DNA of 64,000 nucleotides from Chlorokybus atmophyticus (taxonomy: Eukaryota > Streptophyta > Chlorokybophyceae > Chlorokybales > Chlorokybaceae). Below the pieces are notes generated by a model. It did not search any database, was not told the DNA's origin, and worked only from the letters and a program-made list of their open reading frames with translations. The DNA lies in the NCBI GenBank assembly GCA_009103225.1, contig RHPI01002990.1, positions 588,347 to 652,346 on the forward strand, given 5' to 3'. Shown here one piece after another: positions 1-16,554 of this stretch. The position numbers were made by a program, and so were the translations under genes. Numbering within the stretch: the first letter of the stretch is position 1; each line of letters opens with the position of its first letter.

Positions 1-414
1 CCCCCAATCCCAAATGCCAGCACGGCCATACCTGCCACGAACCGCAGCGACCCAATCGACTCTGGATTGTTGCTCTGCTTCCGCAACCCTCTAAACTGCT
101 GTGCAGCAACCCCAGGTGTGCCGCCGCCGTCGTCGCTGTTGCCGCCGCTGCTACTGCTGCCAGCAGCCTGCACATGGCTGCGGGCGGAAAGAGCCCTGCG
201 CCGGTTTAACGGTCGCTCAGCGCTACTGTCACTGTGGTGGTGGCGTGGCATCATCCTCCCCACGACCGCCACTCACCACACCGCCGCCGCCGCCGCCAAC
301 CCCCGCCATGAGCACACCATCAACAAACCTGCCAAGAGCATCAAGCAAGTATGAGTTAAGAGTCAAGCTGTAGGGAGAATTCTGTTCACTGGACGTTAGC
401 TTGGGCGGCTCCAC
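1..414. other. Upstream region of the ADA1-like gene
   Basis: No exon that I can support lies here. The stretch is rich in CCG/CTG-type triplets, which give several short overlapping open frames on both strands with low-complexity translations. It probably holds the 5' UTR and promoter of the gene starting at 415, or the tail of a gene outside the window. Confidence 0.4.
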
Positions 415-3400
415 ATGCCACAGGGTATTGTCGTGGAGGAGGCGTTGGAGGGTGCTGGGGAGGCGGAGGTCAAAGTGAACAAGGACCACAACCCATCGCC
501 TGGACCTCCGCCGCCGCCCCTACGCAGCGCCGGCCCAACGCGGGAGCGCATTGACGTGCTGCAGATCAAGCGACGCTTCTTGCAGGTTGGACTTGTAGCT
601 TGCTGCCTTACATGGGTAGTTAGGGTTTTGATTGTGCGCTGCAGAAGTGAAGCGCAGCAGTTAATTGTATGCACACATTGCTGGCGTGTTGCTGGTGTTT
701 GATTGCTTGTGCACGAAGTGGGTTATAGCTGGCTGCAGCAGTAGCGTTGGACATGCATGGCGATGCCTTGCAAGTTCTATTCTGTATGTCCATATGCTTG
801 CAACCAGTGCTCACTCCACCGTGCAGGCTTAGCCATGCCAAACAGAGTGGAAGGGATTGTCTTAGTTAGCCATACAGCGTTGCTTGACACGTGACAGTGT
901 TTTGCTCTCTCAAGCTTCAGTGCAGGCATTCACATTTATGCGGCATGTGAATGTCAGGTGCGCACCACACTTGCATGCTGCTCTATGCCCGCTATGCATG
1001 TGCTAGATAAATGCGTCGGTTTGCTTTGCTTCCAGCCAGCATGCACTCGCAGAGCTGTAGCTTCACAAAGGCATAGCAGCAACATCGCTACCTTTTTACT
1101 GCACACACTTGCAAAAGCATGCAAAGGTTGACGCAGTACTTTGTTGCATCTGTTACTTCCAGCATACACGCGCAAAGCCATAGTCTCATAATGCATAGCA
1201 GCAACACCACTACCACTGCACCGTGCACACATTCGCATAAGCATGCAAAGGTTCATGCTGTGAGGTGTTGCACCCATACGACAGGCATTGGGGCCCAATG
1301 GTGAGGGCAAGTACTGGTCTCTTCTTCGGCAGTTCTTTGCCTTTAAGCTGTCAAAGCATGAGCTGGACGAGCTCATCCCCGACATCATCGGCGCTGAAAA
1401 TCTTGCCCTTCACAACCAGGTACAGCTCGATCTGTTGACTACTAACTACACCTGAACACACACGCACACACACACGCGCGCTCTGCAGCTCATCAAGGCG
1501 ATCCTGCACAATGCTGCTGTGGCAGCCGAACCTCCACCCAACATACCCGCAGATGCCAAACCTGTCGTGCGCCGTCGCCCTGCTCACGCATACATTGCAC
1601 CGGTAAGTAGCTTGTACGTGTGCAACACTTTGTCCCTTGCGACATAAAAGAAGGTCAAGGAATAAAGAACACCGTGTGCAGGTGCGCAAGCACTCGGATG
1701 ATGCACCGGCACTAGTCGCCGAGGACAACGGGGCCACACCTTCACCGAGCACGCAGGAGCGTAAGGTGTTCAGCCCGCGGGCCACAACAACCTCCAGCGA
1801 CCACCACCCTCACCCTGGCGGCAGCGTCATCCACAAGCGCAAGCGTGCCAGCAAGGTGCGCCCCCCGCGCACCAGCCTCCCAAGAAGCGATGGCGAAGCA
1901 CTGTTCAGGTTAGTTGGTTCATGTGCTGTGTGCATGGTCCTTGGCACACTCAAGCACATCACCAAACATTCATATCCATGCCTTCTTGGTGGTGTAAGCC
2001 ACCAACATCAAAGCAGCTGACTTGTGTTTGGTGCTGTGTCAGTCCTGGAGACATTGCCACAGACTTGGAGCGTCCTCGACTGGCTGCTGCCGATGGCGCA
2101 GAGCCGGACATTGCAGCATCCAATGGGAACGCCAGCGAAATTGCCGCCAACACCACCGCCAACGTCAACCTGCAACAGGAGACTGAAGCCCCCCCCGCTG
2201 CACCCTACGTGGCCATGCCCAAGCGCCCGCACAAGCGCGTGGCAAAGGCTCGCACGTACAGCGACAAGCACCAGCAGCAGCAGATGGATAGGGAGAAAGG
2301 AGAGGGCAAGGTGGATGGCGTGCACGCCAGCAGCGATGCTACCACTCACACCGCTCCTTCGCTTCCTGCAGCTGCTGCTGCTAATGCTAACGCTGCCAAC
2401 CATGTCAAAGCAACATTGGCTCCTCACCGCCCGCGCCCTATCAAAGTTCCCCGCTCTCCCGCCCACACACCCGCACAAGAGCACCACGCTGCTCCACACC
2501 GCACGCATGCATTCACAGTTCTGCCAACTTCTCCTCCTCCTGCAGAAGAACCACCAAGTGGCCCCATCGAGGTACGCACTTCACCTGCATACCCACATGC
2601 ACTGTATGCACTTTTGCACCAACACAGTCTCACTGAGCTCTCTGTCCCCATTGCACGCAGGCTCCTTTTGGTGTCAGGTGGCATCCGTCTCAGCGTCCCG
2701 AGGGTCTCGCACGTTGGGCGGGTTCAGGGTTGCACCCGCGCCCAACCCACACAGTTTTGGGCGCACGCCTTGGGGGCGGCGCATCCACGCCTTTAGCTAC
2801 AACAAGTGACTCACCCAACATGTCTTCCCCCTCACCGTCTTCACCCTCCGCCCTCCCCGACCTCTCCACGCTTCGCGCGCAGATGCTCGGCCTCGCCTAC
2901 GAACAGGGCCTGCGGGTGGGGTGTTGCTGCAACATGTGTGTGTGGGCGTGTAGTGGTGTTCAGTGGTGTTGTGCAGTTGACCTGATGTTGTTGTGTATTC
3001 AGGATGTGTCTGCGGACAGCGTGGGTGTCATGCACACGGCGCTCGAGCAGTTTCTCAAGTCTATCGTGCAAAAATGCATCCAACTTGCACAGAAAGGCAA
3101 CCGCCGGCTGCCTACCCGACCTTACACTGCTGCAAGGTAACAATGCCATCCTTGCAAGACGTGTATACACAACATGTATGTAGTGACTCCCTCTGTACTG
3201 TAACCACCAACATTCAACCAACTACTGGTTTCAGGCGACATGCGGGTGATGCATTGAGGGCTGGCGCGGGGGTTTCTGGCGGGGGAGAGGGACTGTGCAC
3301 GATTACGCCACGGGACCTCATGGCTGCCATTGCCACCGACACCACAGCCACAAGCACGAATGGCCACCTGTTCGGTGATACACTGGTGCTCAGTAGAGAA

Positions 3401-3421
3401 CGCGTGGCCATGCTGCTATAG
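415..3421 (+). CDS. ADA1: SAGA complex subunit ADA1/Hfi1-like (TADA1), 8 exons
   Basis: Exons 415-585, 1285-1419, 1489-1602, 1682-1908, 2043-2571, 2661-2915, 3003-3136 and 3235-3421 join in frame to about 583 residues. Exons 1-3 give the SAGA-Tad1 signature: ERIDVLQIKRRF, then GKYWSLLRQFFAFKLSKHEL, then LPLHNQ-like ENLALHNQ-LIKAILHNA, as in plant and yeast ADA1. Exons 6-7 give a histone-fold-like segment (LPDLSTLRAQM..., then the ...ALEQFLKSIVQKCIQLA helix), and exon 8 the short conserved ITPRDLMAAI tail motif. The middle (exons 4-5) is a low-complexity His/Pro/Ala-rich linker. In the family, this subunit is a structural core of the nuclear SAGA acetyltransferase/co-activator complex and pairs through its histone fold. 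The start at 415 is the first in-frame ATG before the conserved helix; a further upstream exon cannot be excluded. Confidence 0.88.
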
Positions 3422-4292
<871 letters not shown>

Positions 4293-4538
4293 GTGAAGTT
4301 CTCATACGTAGCACACTGGACTCGAGAACCTTCTGGGAAATCCGCTGCTGCCCTGGTGCGGCGATCTGCTGCCACATTGCAGTGCGCGAAACCGCGTTTT
4401 AGGGTTGGGGCCAAAGCAAACCTCGCAAGCAACGAAGTCAAGAAGAGCGACCGTTTGTTGGCGGCGGCGGCGGTGGCGGCAAGGCAGGAGGAAGGAGTGG
4501 AGGAGCCGCAGATTAGGGTCGCTGGCCTTGACGACGTC

Positions 4539-7500
4539 ATGGCTGACGAGCACAAAGCCAAGGGCAACGCCGCCTTCAGCGCCGGCAAGTACGACGAGGC
4601 CGTGGAGCACTTCACCAAGGGCATAGAGGTTAGGCTGTGTTGCATTCCCTTACCATCACCAAGGATGCCCCATTGGGCATGCATGATGAGGGTTAGGATC
4701 TGACATTAGTTTCACTCTGCCTGACTGTTGGCTTGCCATAACTGCACTTGACAATCTCTCCAGACAGCAGCAAGCATCGATGGTGTGCCATGCCACGATT
4801 GAGTTGCACAGGTTGTTTTCATTTCTTCCTTCTGTTGAGCAATGCATGTACGCGTCATAATTCAGGCATTGTCTGAGCCTCAGCATGCGTATAAAAACAC
4901 TTGCAGCGGGATGCCTAAACTATGCATTGCAAGTGTTGAGTCAGGTAGGCTTGGCGACAGCTTGCAGTATGCGCATGACCGCACTCGCAACCTCTTGTCC
5001 ATTAGCTAATCAGCAGTGATTGAAGTAAATTACAGCAAAGCTTGCATGCATTGTGCGCAGACAACGAGGTGGAACCGCTCAGCCATCTTCCATCTTGCAC
5101 AGTAGCATGCAAGCTGGTAGTATCATGAGCGCATGTTCTTGAGCTTCGGCATTATTCTGGCCCTGATCAGGCTTTCTTTTGATATTTACTTCAGCAGCAG
5201 ACCAAATTGTTCTTTCCATTCTACAGGTTGATCCCACAAACCATGTGCTGTACAGCAATCGCTCCGCTGCCAACGCCTCACTGAAGCGCTTCTCTGAAGC
5301 TTTCGATGATGCCAATAAGACGGTACGTACATAACGCAATGTGCATAGTATAATTGTTGCATCCTTGTTGCGTGCTAGTTTCCTATTGACATGCATGCGT
5401 GTGTATGCTTATTACCTCAGACCGAACTCAAGCCGGACTGGTCCAAAGGTTACAATAGAAAGGGGGCCGCTCTCTATGGGCTCGGACGGCTCGATGAAGC
5501 AATCGAAGCTTACCAGAAAGGCTTGGAGATTGAGCCCTCGAGCGCACCACTCAAACAGGCTCTTGAAGAGGTTCGTGCCTGTGCTGTCCAACACATGTGC
5601 ACTTATGCGCGCGCGCGCGCACACACGCACATTGTTCGTCTCAATAGTCGTGTTGTCATTGCAGGTTCAAGCGGCCAAAGGTTCTGCTGAAGGCGGCCCC
5701 GGGCACAGTCTTGGTGCGATGTTCAGCGGGCCCGACGTGTGGGCAAAGATTGCACAGAGCCCTCAGACAAGGGCTTACCTTGCACAGCCAGACTTTGTTG
5801 CCAAGCTGCAGGTGCAACACATTGTTGTTGCAAATGTTTCAGCACCTTTGTGGAGATGTTGTGTAGCTCATGCGCGTGCATCTTATCCAGGAGGTGCAAA
5901 GGAATCCCAACAGCCTCAATAAACACCTGAACGATCCCCGCATGCTGCAAGTGCTCGGCGTTGTCATGGGCATCAACATACAGACAGCTGCACCGGGTGA
6001 CGACATCAAGTTCCCAGAGGCAGAGGAGGTGTGCATTGTGTGTGGCGCTTTTACTCCTTGCGTGTACTTCTATCTGATGTAGCAGTATATACAACATGTT
6101 GACATGTCGTTTGCAATCAGCAGGCTGAGCCACCAGCAGTAGCGTCCTCGACAGACAGCGCGAAGCCAATGGAAGAAGACAGGCCGTCGTCTGCGAAGGC
6201 TGCACCTGAGCCGGAGGTAGAGACGGGAGGTGAAGAGAAGGAAGAGCTGGAGCGCAAGAAAGCAGCCAAGGTATTGTTGGTTACATTGCATGCAATGTGC
6301 ATGGCTGAGAAACCTCCAGCGTGCTTGTTGTCCACACACTCTGCATGCATAATGCCTACAGAGTGTGTGCACACGCTTGTGCATGGGCACATTGCGATGT
6401 ATGTTGTGGTGAGAATATGAATACTCTCACCGCAATATGTTGCGATTCAACGAGCTGAGGTCATTCCTGCATTATCCCAGGCGGAGGCGCAGAAGGAGAA
6501 AGAGCTGGGGACAGCAGCGTACAAGAAGAAAGACTTTGATGCGGCCGCGCAGCATTACACGAGGGCCTTTGAGCTGGATGATACGGACGTCACTCACCTC
6601 ACCAACCGCGCAGCAGTTAACTTGGAATCTGGAAAGGTATGCCGTTGTGAGCTCTTGTGTCGTCGCTTTCTGTTGCCATGCAGACAATGGAAATGCACTC
6701 ATCTACTCCTCTGTCAAGCATAGGTCCATGCAACATGTTTGCAGCGGGTTGCATGTGGTAGCTTTTGCTAGTTTCCATATCACACTTGGGAGTTGGGTGG
6801 ATTGGAACCGAAACTTTTTGCACCTTCTTTGCGTACAGTTTGATAAGTGCATAGCCGATTGTGACAAAGCCGTTGAGCGCGCTCGCGAGCTACGAGGCGA
6901 TTACTCGCTGATCGCTAAGGCCCTTACACGGAAAGGCAATGCATACCTAAAGAAGGCAAATAAGGTAATGGCGATAGCGTACACGCGTTCTGTACAGTCA
7001 ACGCCAGGCATGTAAATACATGCTGACGACATTACCAGGCTGAAGACTACAAACCGGCTATTGAAGCATACCAAAAAGCATTGACGGAGCATCGCAACCC
7101 CGACACGTTGAAGCGGTTGAACGAGGCTGAGAAGAAGATGAAAGACCTCGAAGGGCAGGAGTACCTCAACCCGGAGCTGGCACAGCAAGAAAGAGAGAAA
7201 GGTGAGTGCTGGCTTGGCTACATGCAATGCAAGTTTCCTCTCCTGCATGTGGTTGGAAGCAAAAATCAAGACAATCCAACTGATTGGCTTGTTTACATGT
7301 GTTGCAGGCAATGAGCTGTTCAAGGATGGGAAGTTTGCTGATGCAGTGAAAGCATACACGGAGGCGTTGCGAAGAGACCCAACAGACTACAGGGTGTACT
7401 CGAACCGAGCAGCGTGCTACACAAAGCTCATGTCGTTGAACGATGGGTTGAAGGATGCAGAGAAGTGCATCGAGCTTGCCCCCGATTTCGTGAAAGGGTA

Positions 7501-8112
7501 CTCGCGGAAGGGCCACATTCAATTCTTTATGAAGGACTACGAGAAGGCGCTCGAGACATATCAAGTATGTGTATCTGTGCAGGCCCTGAAATCGAAGTAG
7601 AGGTGTGTCCTGATGACGCAACCAACACAACCATCTGTCTCTGTTTTCATAGGCTGGGTTGAAGCATGATCCCAATAATGAGGAGTTGAAAGATGGCGTG
7701 GCGAGGAGTATGGACGCGTTGCGGCGATTTGCCTCTGGCCAGGGTTTGTCCGATCAGGAGCTCAAAGAACGACAAGCCAAGGCGCTGCAAGACCCGGAGG
7801 TCCAGGGCATTCTTTCAGATCCTGTCATGCGACAGGTGCGCAAGAGTTAACTGCAGTTGCACTGAGCACACCATAACATCAACTAGTTGATGTGTACGTA
7901 CCTGTGCGCATGAGCATGCGAGTGTGCGCGCGTGTGTGTGCGTCGGTGGCACATTCGCTCTGTTAGAGTTGTGCTGATCACGCAGCTTGTTCTTGCAGGT
8001 GCTCAACGATTTCGAGTCAGATCCAAGAGCTGCACAGCATCATCTGCAGAACGCTGTCATTCGCACAAGGTTACAAAAGCTCATAAACGCTGGCATCATC
8101 CGAGTGGCGTAG
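4539..8112 (+). CDS. STI1: HSP70-HSP90 organising protein (HOP/STI1), 12 exons
   Basis: Exons 4539-4628, 5227-5322, 5421-5570, 5665-5811, 5891-6028, 6124-6270, 6481-6636, 6839-6964, 7039-7201, 7308-7564, 7653-7835 and 7999-8112 give 588 residues, the normal size for the family. Order: TPR1 (about 1-112, with the carboxylate-clamp pattern KAKGNAAF / YSNRSA / KGYNRKGAAL), a first STI1/DP domain (about 125-205, ending LNDPRMLQVLGVVMGI), an acidic linker, TPR2A (about 257-380), TPR2B (about 400-515, starting GNELFKDGKFADA), and a second DP domain (about 530-588, with DPEVQGILSDPVM). In the family this cytosolic co-chaperone binds the EEVD tails of HSP70 and HSP90 and moves clients between them. 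The ATG at 4539 matches the usual start MADEHKAKGN. The frame stays open upstream to 4293, giving a possible 82-residue extension. Confidence 0.96.
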
Positions 8113-8533
8113 TATCGAGTGCTCGCAGCAGGCTTCTCTTTCATTGGTCAGCTGTTTGGAACTTTGCTCTTAGCGTGTTAGGGTCTAGCTGTTGAGTTGA
8201 ATACATTGTGCATACCCTACCAGCCCGCCAAGTGTCGTGCTTGGCAGAACACTCGGTGTTTTTTTTTTCTCAAGCCTGCATCTGCCTGCAGAGGTGGTTT
8301 GCAGTTCATAATGCGTTGGTGTACGGACACAATCTGCCATGACGGGACTGCAACCCCACAGTCTGTACCTGACATGGCCAGGTTTGTATAAAAATCTAAG
8401 GCACTACTCCTCACATGCAAAGTTACACATTCCATGTCCAGCACCAGCATGCATCAACACTTCTCCCACATTTGCATGTGCAAGTTCCCCTTGCATCTAT
8501 ACTACACATAAGATTACAAGGGAATGCACATGA

Positions 8534-8534
<1 letters not shown>

Positions 8535-8565
<31 letters not shown>

Positions 8566-8606
8566 TGCATGCGCGTGCGCATGCGCGTGTGCGTGTGCGC
8601 GCGCAA
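8535..8606. repeat. GTGC/GT-rich simple repeat
   Basis: Alternating purine-pyrimidine sequence: GT units pass into GTGC units and then mixed CGTG/CATG units. It lies in the spacer after the HOP gene. Such sequence can adopt Z-DNA, but nothing here shows that it does. Confidence 0.85.
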
Positions 8607-9221
8607 AGGAGCGTGTGCTTGTAGGGTCACATGCATAGTGTGACAAGCATCAGTCATGCATGTTGTCACGCGTACCACACATGCCAGTTGCAGTCAATAC
8701 TATTTCACCATCGGTCTCAAGCTATGTACTTCCTGACACGCTACAACTACTTGGCTACCCCGTTAGTCATGCATGCATACATGTACGTTCAATCATCACC
8801 TGTGGACGGCACCAGTCACAGTGTCAGGAGTAACGTAGTATGGACACAGAGCAGCCTTACAGCACAGGACAGTGCAGTGTGCGAATGCGCTCCCCCCTCC
8901 CCCTCTCTTCCTCTCGCCCCTCCTTCCCTCTCTCTCTCCTCTCTCCTCTCACGCCCCCTCTCCCTCCTCCCTCAGTTGTGTGATGTATGCTATGCGTGTG
9001 CTCAACATACCTCAGGCAGACCACCACCAATCACCGGGCACAACTGATCACTCTACTCCTCTGTGTACCTGGCAAATGCGGGTGCATGTGGAGTGTTGGA
9101 CTAAGATGTGAAGGCTGCAGTAATTTTGCACAACTAGGAACAACAAAGCACAAAGAGAACCACCAGGCAACACCATGAAGTGGGGTTGTACCGGCATGCG
9201 TGTGAGCGTGCTTGTGCAGTG

Positions 9222-9303
9222 ATAGGCAGAGATGACAGTACGTAGCTTGGTGTGACGATGTAATAGGCATGGATGACAGTACGTAGCTATGTGTGACGAT
9301 GTT
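9222..9303. repeat. 41-bp tandem duplication (2 copies)
   Basis: Units at 9222-9262 and 9263-9303 share ATAGGCA-GATGACAGTACGTAGCT-TGTGACGATGT with a few mismatches. No gene overlaps it. Confidence 0.85.
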
Positions 9304-10178
9304 GCTGTACTAGTAATGAGAGAGTGTACCAGGGGGTAGGAGTACAGGTGTAGGGTATACAACACCACAATACATCTTGTGGCTTACTACCAGGCCGACC
9401 TCCCCACCCAGTGAAGGCTAGCAGACCAAACTTTACCAGATATGGCCAGCTGCAGTGCAAGAGGCAAACATCAAGAGGAGAGTAATACTGAGAGTAATAC
9501 ATAGCTGCATATGTAACGGTTCCATGGAGTACGTTGTCCGGACATCTTAATATCGTTGTGGTGCTATACTACTATTGTTACTAAGATTGCATTGTCTTCG
9601 CATCATAATACAAAATATGATGACGCAATGTATCTGCACCAATGTCAGTACCACCCTCAACCATTCCACAAACGTTATGTACTGAGATTGGTACCACACT
9701 TGCAGTGCGAAGCATATGATCTTTGGTTGATGCTGTCCGGTAGGGTATTACCGAAACAACTCGTAACGTTGTACTCTATCACCATACTGGTCACGATAAC
9801 AAGATATGTTCTGGTGGCTTGCACAGAGAATGCGTGCTGCACAAGATTCCTTTTGCGTCATAATGCATACTCGCAGGGTAATGTTGCTTCATACTGCACA
9901 GCTGGATAGCAGGTATTCACATTACACACAACCAGCACCATATGGGCAGGCAGTGACAGACAGTGTGGCACTGCAAATAAAGACCAGTGTTTTACAGCTT
10001 GTGTGCAAGCTGTATGCACCATATGCAATAAACCATGTTAGCACTACCAACGTGTGGGTCACTGGTCTACTAGAACTAAACTACAACACTGATGCTTATA
10101 CCTAACACTTGGGAGAGCGTGTAGACGGGGGCAAAAGCAATTTATCTCCTAGATAGAGCGTCTTGCTTGTTAGGAGGT

Positions 10179-13100
10179 TCAGCTTGGTCTTGATGTGTCC
10201 AAACCCGCTGAAGACGCCCATGGGGCGGTTGGCCTGCAAGCCAAGGCAGTGAGATACTTGTGTAGAAAAGCTACACAATTGACTGTTGCTCGCTGCCAGG
10301 GAGCTGCATGGCTTACGTGTCTAGATCACCGATCACCTTGGAGCACCACGAGACGGGCCAGAGGCAGTTGTACCACCACTGGGGAGAACCTCCTGTAACG
10401 CGCACACAAATGAGGTGCTGCATTCATGCATGCTACTGCCTACTAACCAACGTAGTCATGCCGCAGTACTACTCACCACATCAACGGATGGGTACTGAGG
10501 ACCCTTGGCTGCAGGAACGTAGCTTGCTGCACAGGAGTAAAAAGCGCTTAGACTACTATGCTTGCACGGGTAACAGATTCTTTACAAACACCAGAAGGTA
10601 AATATGATTGCTCACCGCCAGCAGCGGTGTTTTGCTGAGAGGCGCGCTTGCGTCTCCTCAGACACAAGCAGAGGAGCAAGAGCAGGAGGAGGACACCAAC
10701 GACTGATCCAATGACAATGCCGGCGATAGCGCCGCCAGAGAGACCACCATTGCCATTATCTGAAGCCGGGCCGGGTGCAGGGGCTGCAATCACCCATTTG
10801 ATAAAGCAATCAGCTTGCATGAAGCGCAATCTGAAGAAGATGAAACCCTGATGTGTTACATACCTGGTGTGTATGGGATGACGCTACCGCTCTGCGCAAT
10901 GGTGGTGACACCGAGACCTGCATCCCAAGTTGTTGTGAGATCACATGTATGCCACTGGAACAAAGTTGCCGAGTGACGCAGTGCTCACCTGCACCGTTCA
11001 GGATGCCAATCAGGTTGCGGTCAGAGATGCCGTTGCTGTCACCAATGCTGTCCAATTGGGCAGAAACCTCGTTGACATATGTGTCAAAGACAGAGACTGT
11101 GAAACCAATGTCCACACACTCAGGGTCGCCAGATCGCTCGGTGTAGTTTGCAACAGTGATGTTTTGGGGCCTGCAGTTAGAGAGCTTGGTAAGTTCAGCT
11201 CGTAGGCAACCCATATTAGTAAGACGAGACATGGAAGATATCGACACACGTACGTCACTTCATAGTCGCCAGGGAGGTTGATGAATGTGGCGAGGCCCTC
11301 TTCAAACTGTGCTTGCTTGGTGCTGTTGAATGGAATTAACGAGCCAGTCGGCCCGCAAACCGTGTAGCTCCCAGACAACAGCTCAGCAGTAGCTGCAGGG
11401 TTGCTTAGGTCAGAATCCAAACAGCATATAGTGGTAGCAGCACTCTACTGGGATAGACTCACGTGTGACGAGTGAGGCGGGGGTCTGAAGGACAACATCG
11501 TCCACACCAAGCCCATTGCCGTTGAGCAATAACACAAAGTCGCTGTTGCCTGCTGTCAACCCGTTGATCTGCTGCTGCAACAGCGTGGCATTCTCAACAC
11601 TTGTGCTGACTGTGAAGAATAGAGTCACCAGGTCGGTTGTGCTGTTGGTGGCCTCCGTGTAGTTGTTGATGGTGATTGAATCCGTGCTGTGCAACACAAG
11701 GCAGTTGAGTCACAATCCACGCCCAATCAGCCAACACCATAATGTGGACGGACACTAATGACCAAATCAGCTGCATGCACGTACGAGATGAGCAGGGCAT
11801 CAGCGACGGAGTTGATGAAGGCTTGCTGGCGCGTCGAGTTGAATGGAATCAAAGTGCCATTCGGACCAATGAGGGTGAATCCAGCTGTGATGCTCACAAA
11901 AGTAGTGTTCACACCTGCAACAGGTTCAAGTAAGAAACAGATGCTATAGTAGCAAAACTGCACTGAACCTACATCGCACTGCTATCAACTAACCTGGAGC
12001 AGGGGCTGGAGAGCCACCAGGCAGGCACTGAGCGCTGGCAAGGTTGAATGGTGCATAATCGCAGACTGCCACAAGCAGGTTGTTGAGAACGGTGCACACA
12101 AGCATGAGAACTGCTGTGCAGCCAACGCATTGAAGCCACTCACCATATGACGGGCAGATGGGCTGGTCCACGCCTGGTGCGGGTGCGGCAGCTTGCAGAA
12201 GGCGGCGAGACCCTCGCGAAGCAGTGGCGACATACTCCAATCGGCACAGCTTGCAGCCCGGCTCTGCCGTGCAGCCAACCTTGCTTGAGGAGTTGAAGCA
12301 GTCGAAGCTGAAGAACTGATATGTCACGCCCAAGTCAACATTGGGGCTGGATGTGCGCAGGCACCGGGCAACAGCACCAGCAGGAATTGTCGAGGGGCTA
12401 GGTGCTGGTGCAGTGGTAGGGGTAGGAACACTGGAGGGACCTGGAGCGGGAGCAGAGGCCTTGAATGGGAAAGGCCCGAGTCCATAGTAGTCCTCACCTG
12501 CAAGCCATTGCTTAGCACAACTTGTCTGCGGTTGATCCGCGTCACAACATACTCAGGCAAGGCAAATCAAATACCGCTCACCATCGGGGCCCAGGCAGGC
12601 ATTTGCTGTGTAGTACGACCTGCAGACGCATGGAGGGCACACTGGCAGGTTGACTGACGCAGGCGCACTGGGGGCCTTGCACCTCCTGCAGCTCTCAGTG
12701 CCTGTGCAACCCGTCAGACTAGTACCGTTGACACAACGAGTATCGAGGAACTCGTAGCCAAGCCCAGTGTTCACGTTGACGTCGGCATTGGCAAAGCACA
12801 CAGCATTGGCAGCGCAGTCGGGAGCAGGTGGACCATTGAAAGGAGGCAGGGCTTGTCCCTGTGTGCGACTGCCTGCCTCAGCGCCCATGCAATGACATCA
12901 TGACAAATGCACGTTATTTTGCGTCATAGCAACACAAAGGACGGACAGTCCGTCTGAGCAATTAGCAACTTCACTATGGTTGGCTCAATGTTGGGAGCAA
13001 GCTCACCTCACAGCCGAAGGCATTGGGGAACTCATTGCAGACGCAGCGCGGGCAGATGGGGTACGAGACATCTACGACCTCAGCAGCATACTGTGTTTTG

Positions 13101-13540
13101 CAGCGCCTGCATCCGCTACCAGGGTCTAAGCAGAAAGAGGTGCCGGCATCGACAAGGGTGCAGAGCCTATCGTAGTAGAGGAAGCCAACGCCGGTGTTGT
13201 AGTTCGGCGGCTCTGTTGTGCGAGTGAAGTTGAAGCATGGATTGTGAACGGCACAACCTCCACCAGGAGCAGGTGCAGGCGCGCGCTGTGCGCCAACCTG
13301 TGAGACTAAGGCGTCAGCTGACACGGTTTGAGAGGTTTTCAGCAGCAGAATACTCCTCACTGCTATGCTGACAGTGAGCTACGGGGCCACGCCCAGCACT
13401 CACAGATGCTTCTACCAGACGACAGCTGCATATGAAGTTGACCGTGAACTCCAACATGGTACAGGACTCACCTGAGCGACACCAACTGCGCAGACAACCG
13501 CTAAAGCGAGCAACGCAAGGGCGCCACGACCGTGCGCCAT
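10179..13540 (-). CDS. Type I membrane protein with Cys-rich modules and a duplicated ectodomain module, 14 exons
   Basis: I do not recognise the family. Minus-strand exons (high to low): 13472-13540, 13007-13297, 12582-12858, 12144-12497, 11994-12065, 11785-11914, 11463-11686, 11254-11392, 10989-11170, 10864-10917, 10616-10783, 10477-10526, 10337-10392, 10179-10233. They join in frame to about 706 residues. Exon 1 is a signal peptide (MAHGRGALALLALAVVCAVG). Exons 2-4 carry three related Cys-rich modules with a C-R-R/L-C pair and a following PICP/PVCP motif, separated by Pro/Ala linkers. Exons 6-7 and 8-10 are two copies of a ~115-residue module (GP-G-LIPFNST, then I-(I/V)-NYTE, then a helix and LLNGNG or LIGILNGAG). 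Exon 11 has a Gly-rich linker, one transmembrane helix (about 25 residues, Leu-rich) and a basic stop-transfer RRRKR. Exons 12-14 form a Ser/Pro-rich cytoplasmic tail. Reading through exon 11 would instead stop at 10548. Several N-x-S/T sites fit a secreted ectodomain. Confidence 0.78.
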
Positions 13541-16308
<2,768 letters not shown>

Positions 16309-16554
16309 GCAAAAGTATATACACGTTGATGTAGGAAACGTTAAAGTTATTGTGTTGGATCACGAATTGGATGTGCGGCACATCCAATGCATGAGGTTAT
16401 CAAAATTTTGCATAACATCAGCAGCAATACATTGGTAGGCATGTTAACTTAATTAAATATCTGGTGCGTCATCGTTTCATCTCAATTATTGCAGTGCTCC
16501 AACTTGTTTTTGGTAATTTTCGATAAAGCTTTCAATATATATTTTTAAACCCGC

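Larger units (their letters stand above)
8113..10178. other. Gene-poor spacer between convergent genes
   Basis: About 2 kb separate the stop of HOP (+) from the stop of the type I membrane protein (-). It holds a G+T-rich simple repeat, pyrimidine-rich low-complexity sequence near 8890-8970 and a 41-bp tandem duplication. Short open frames here show no family signature, no splice-compatible partners and no credible codon pattern. Confidence 0.5.
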
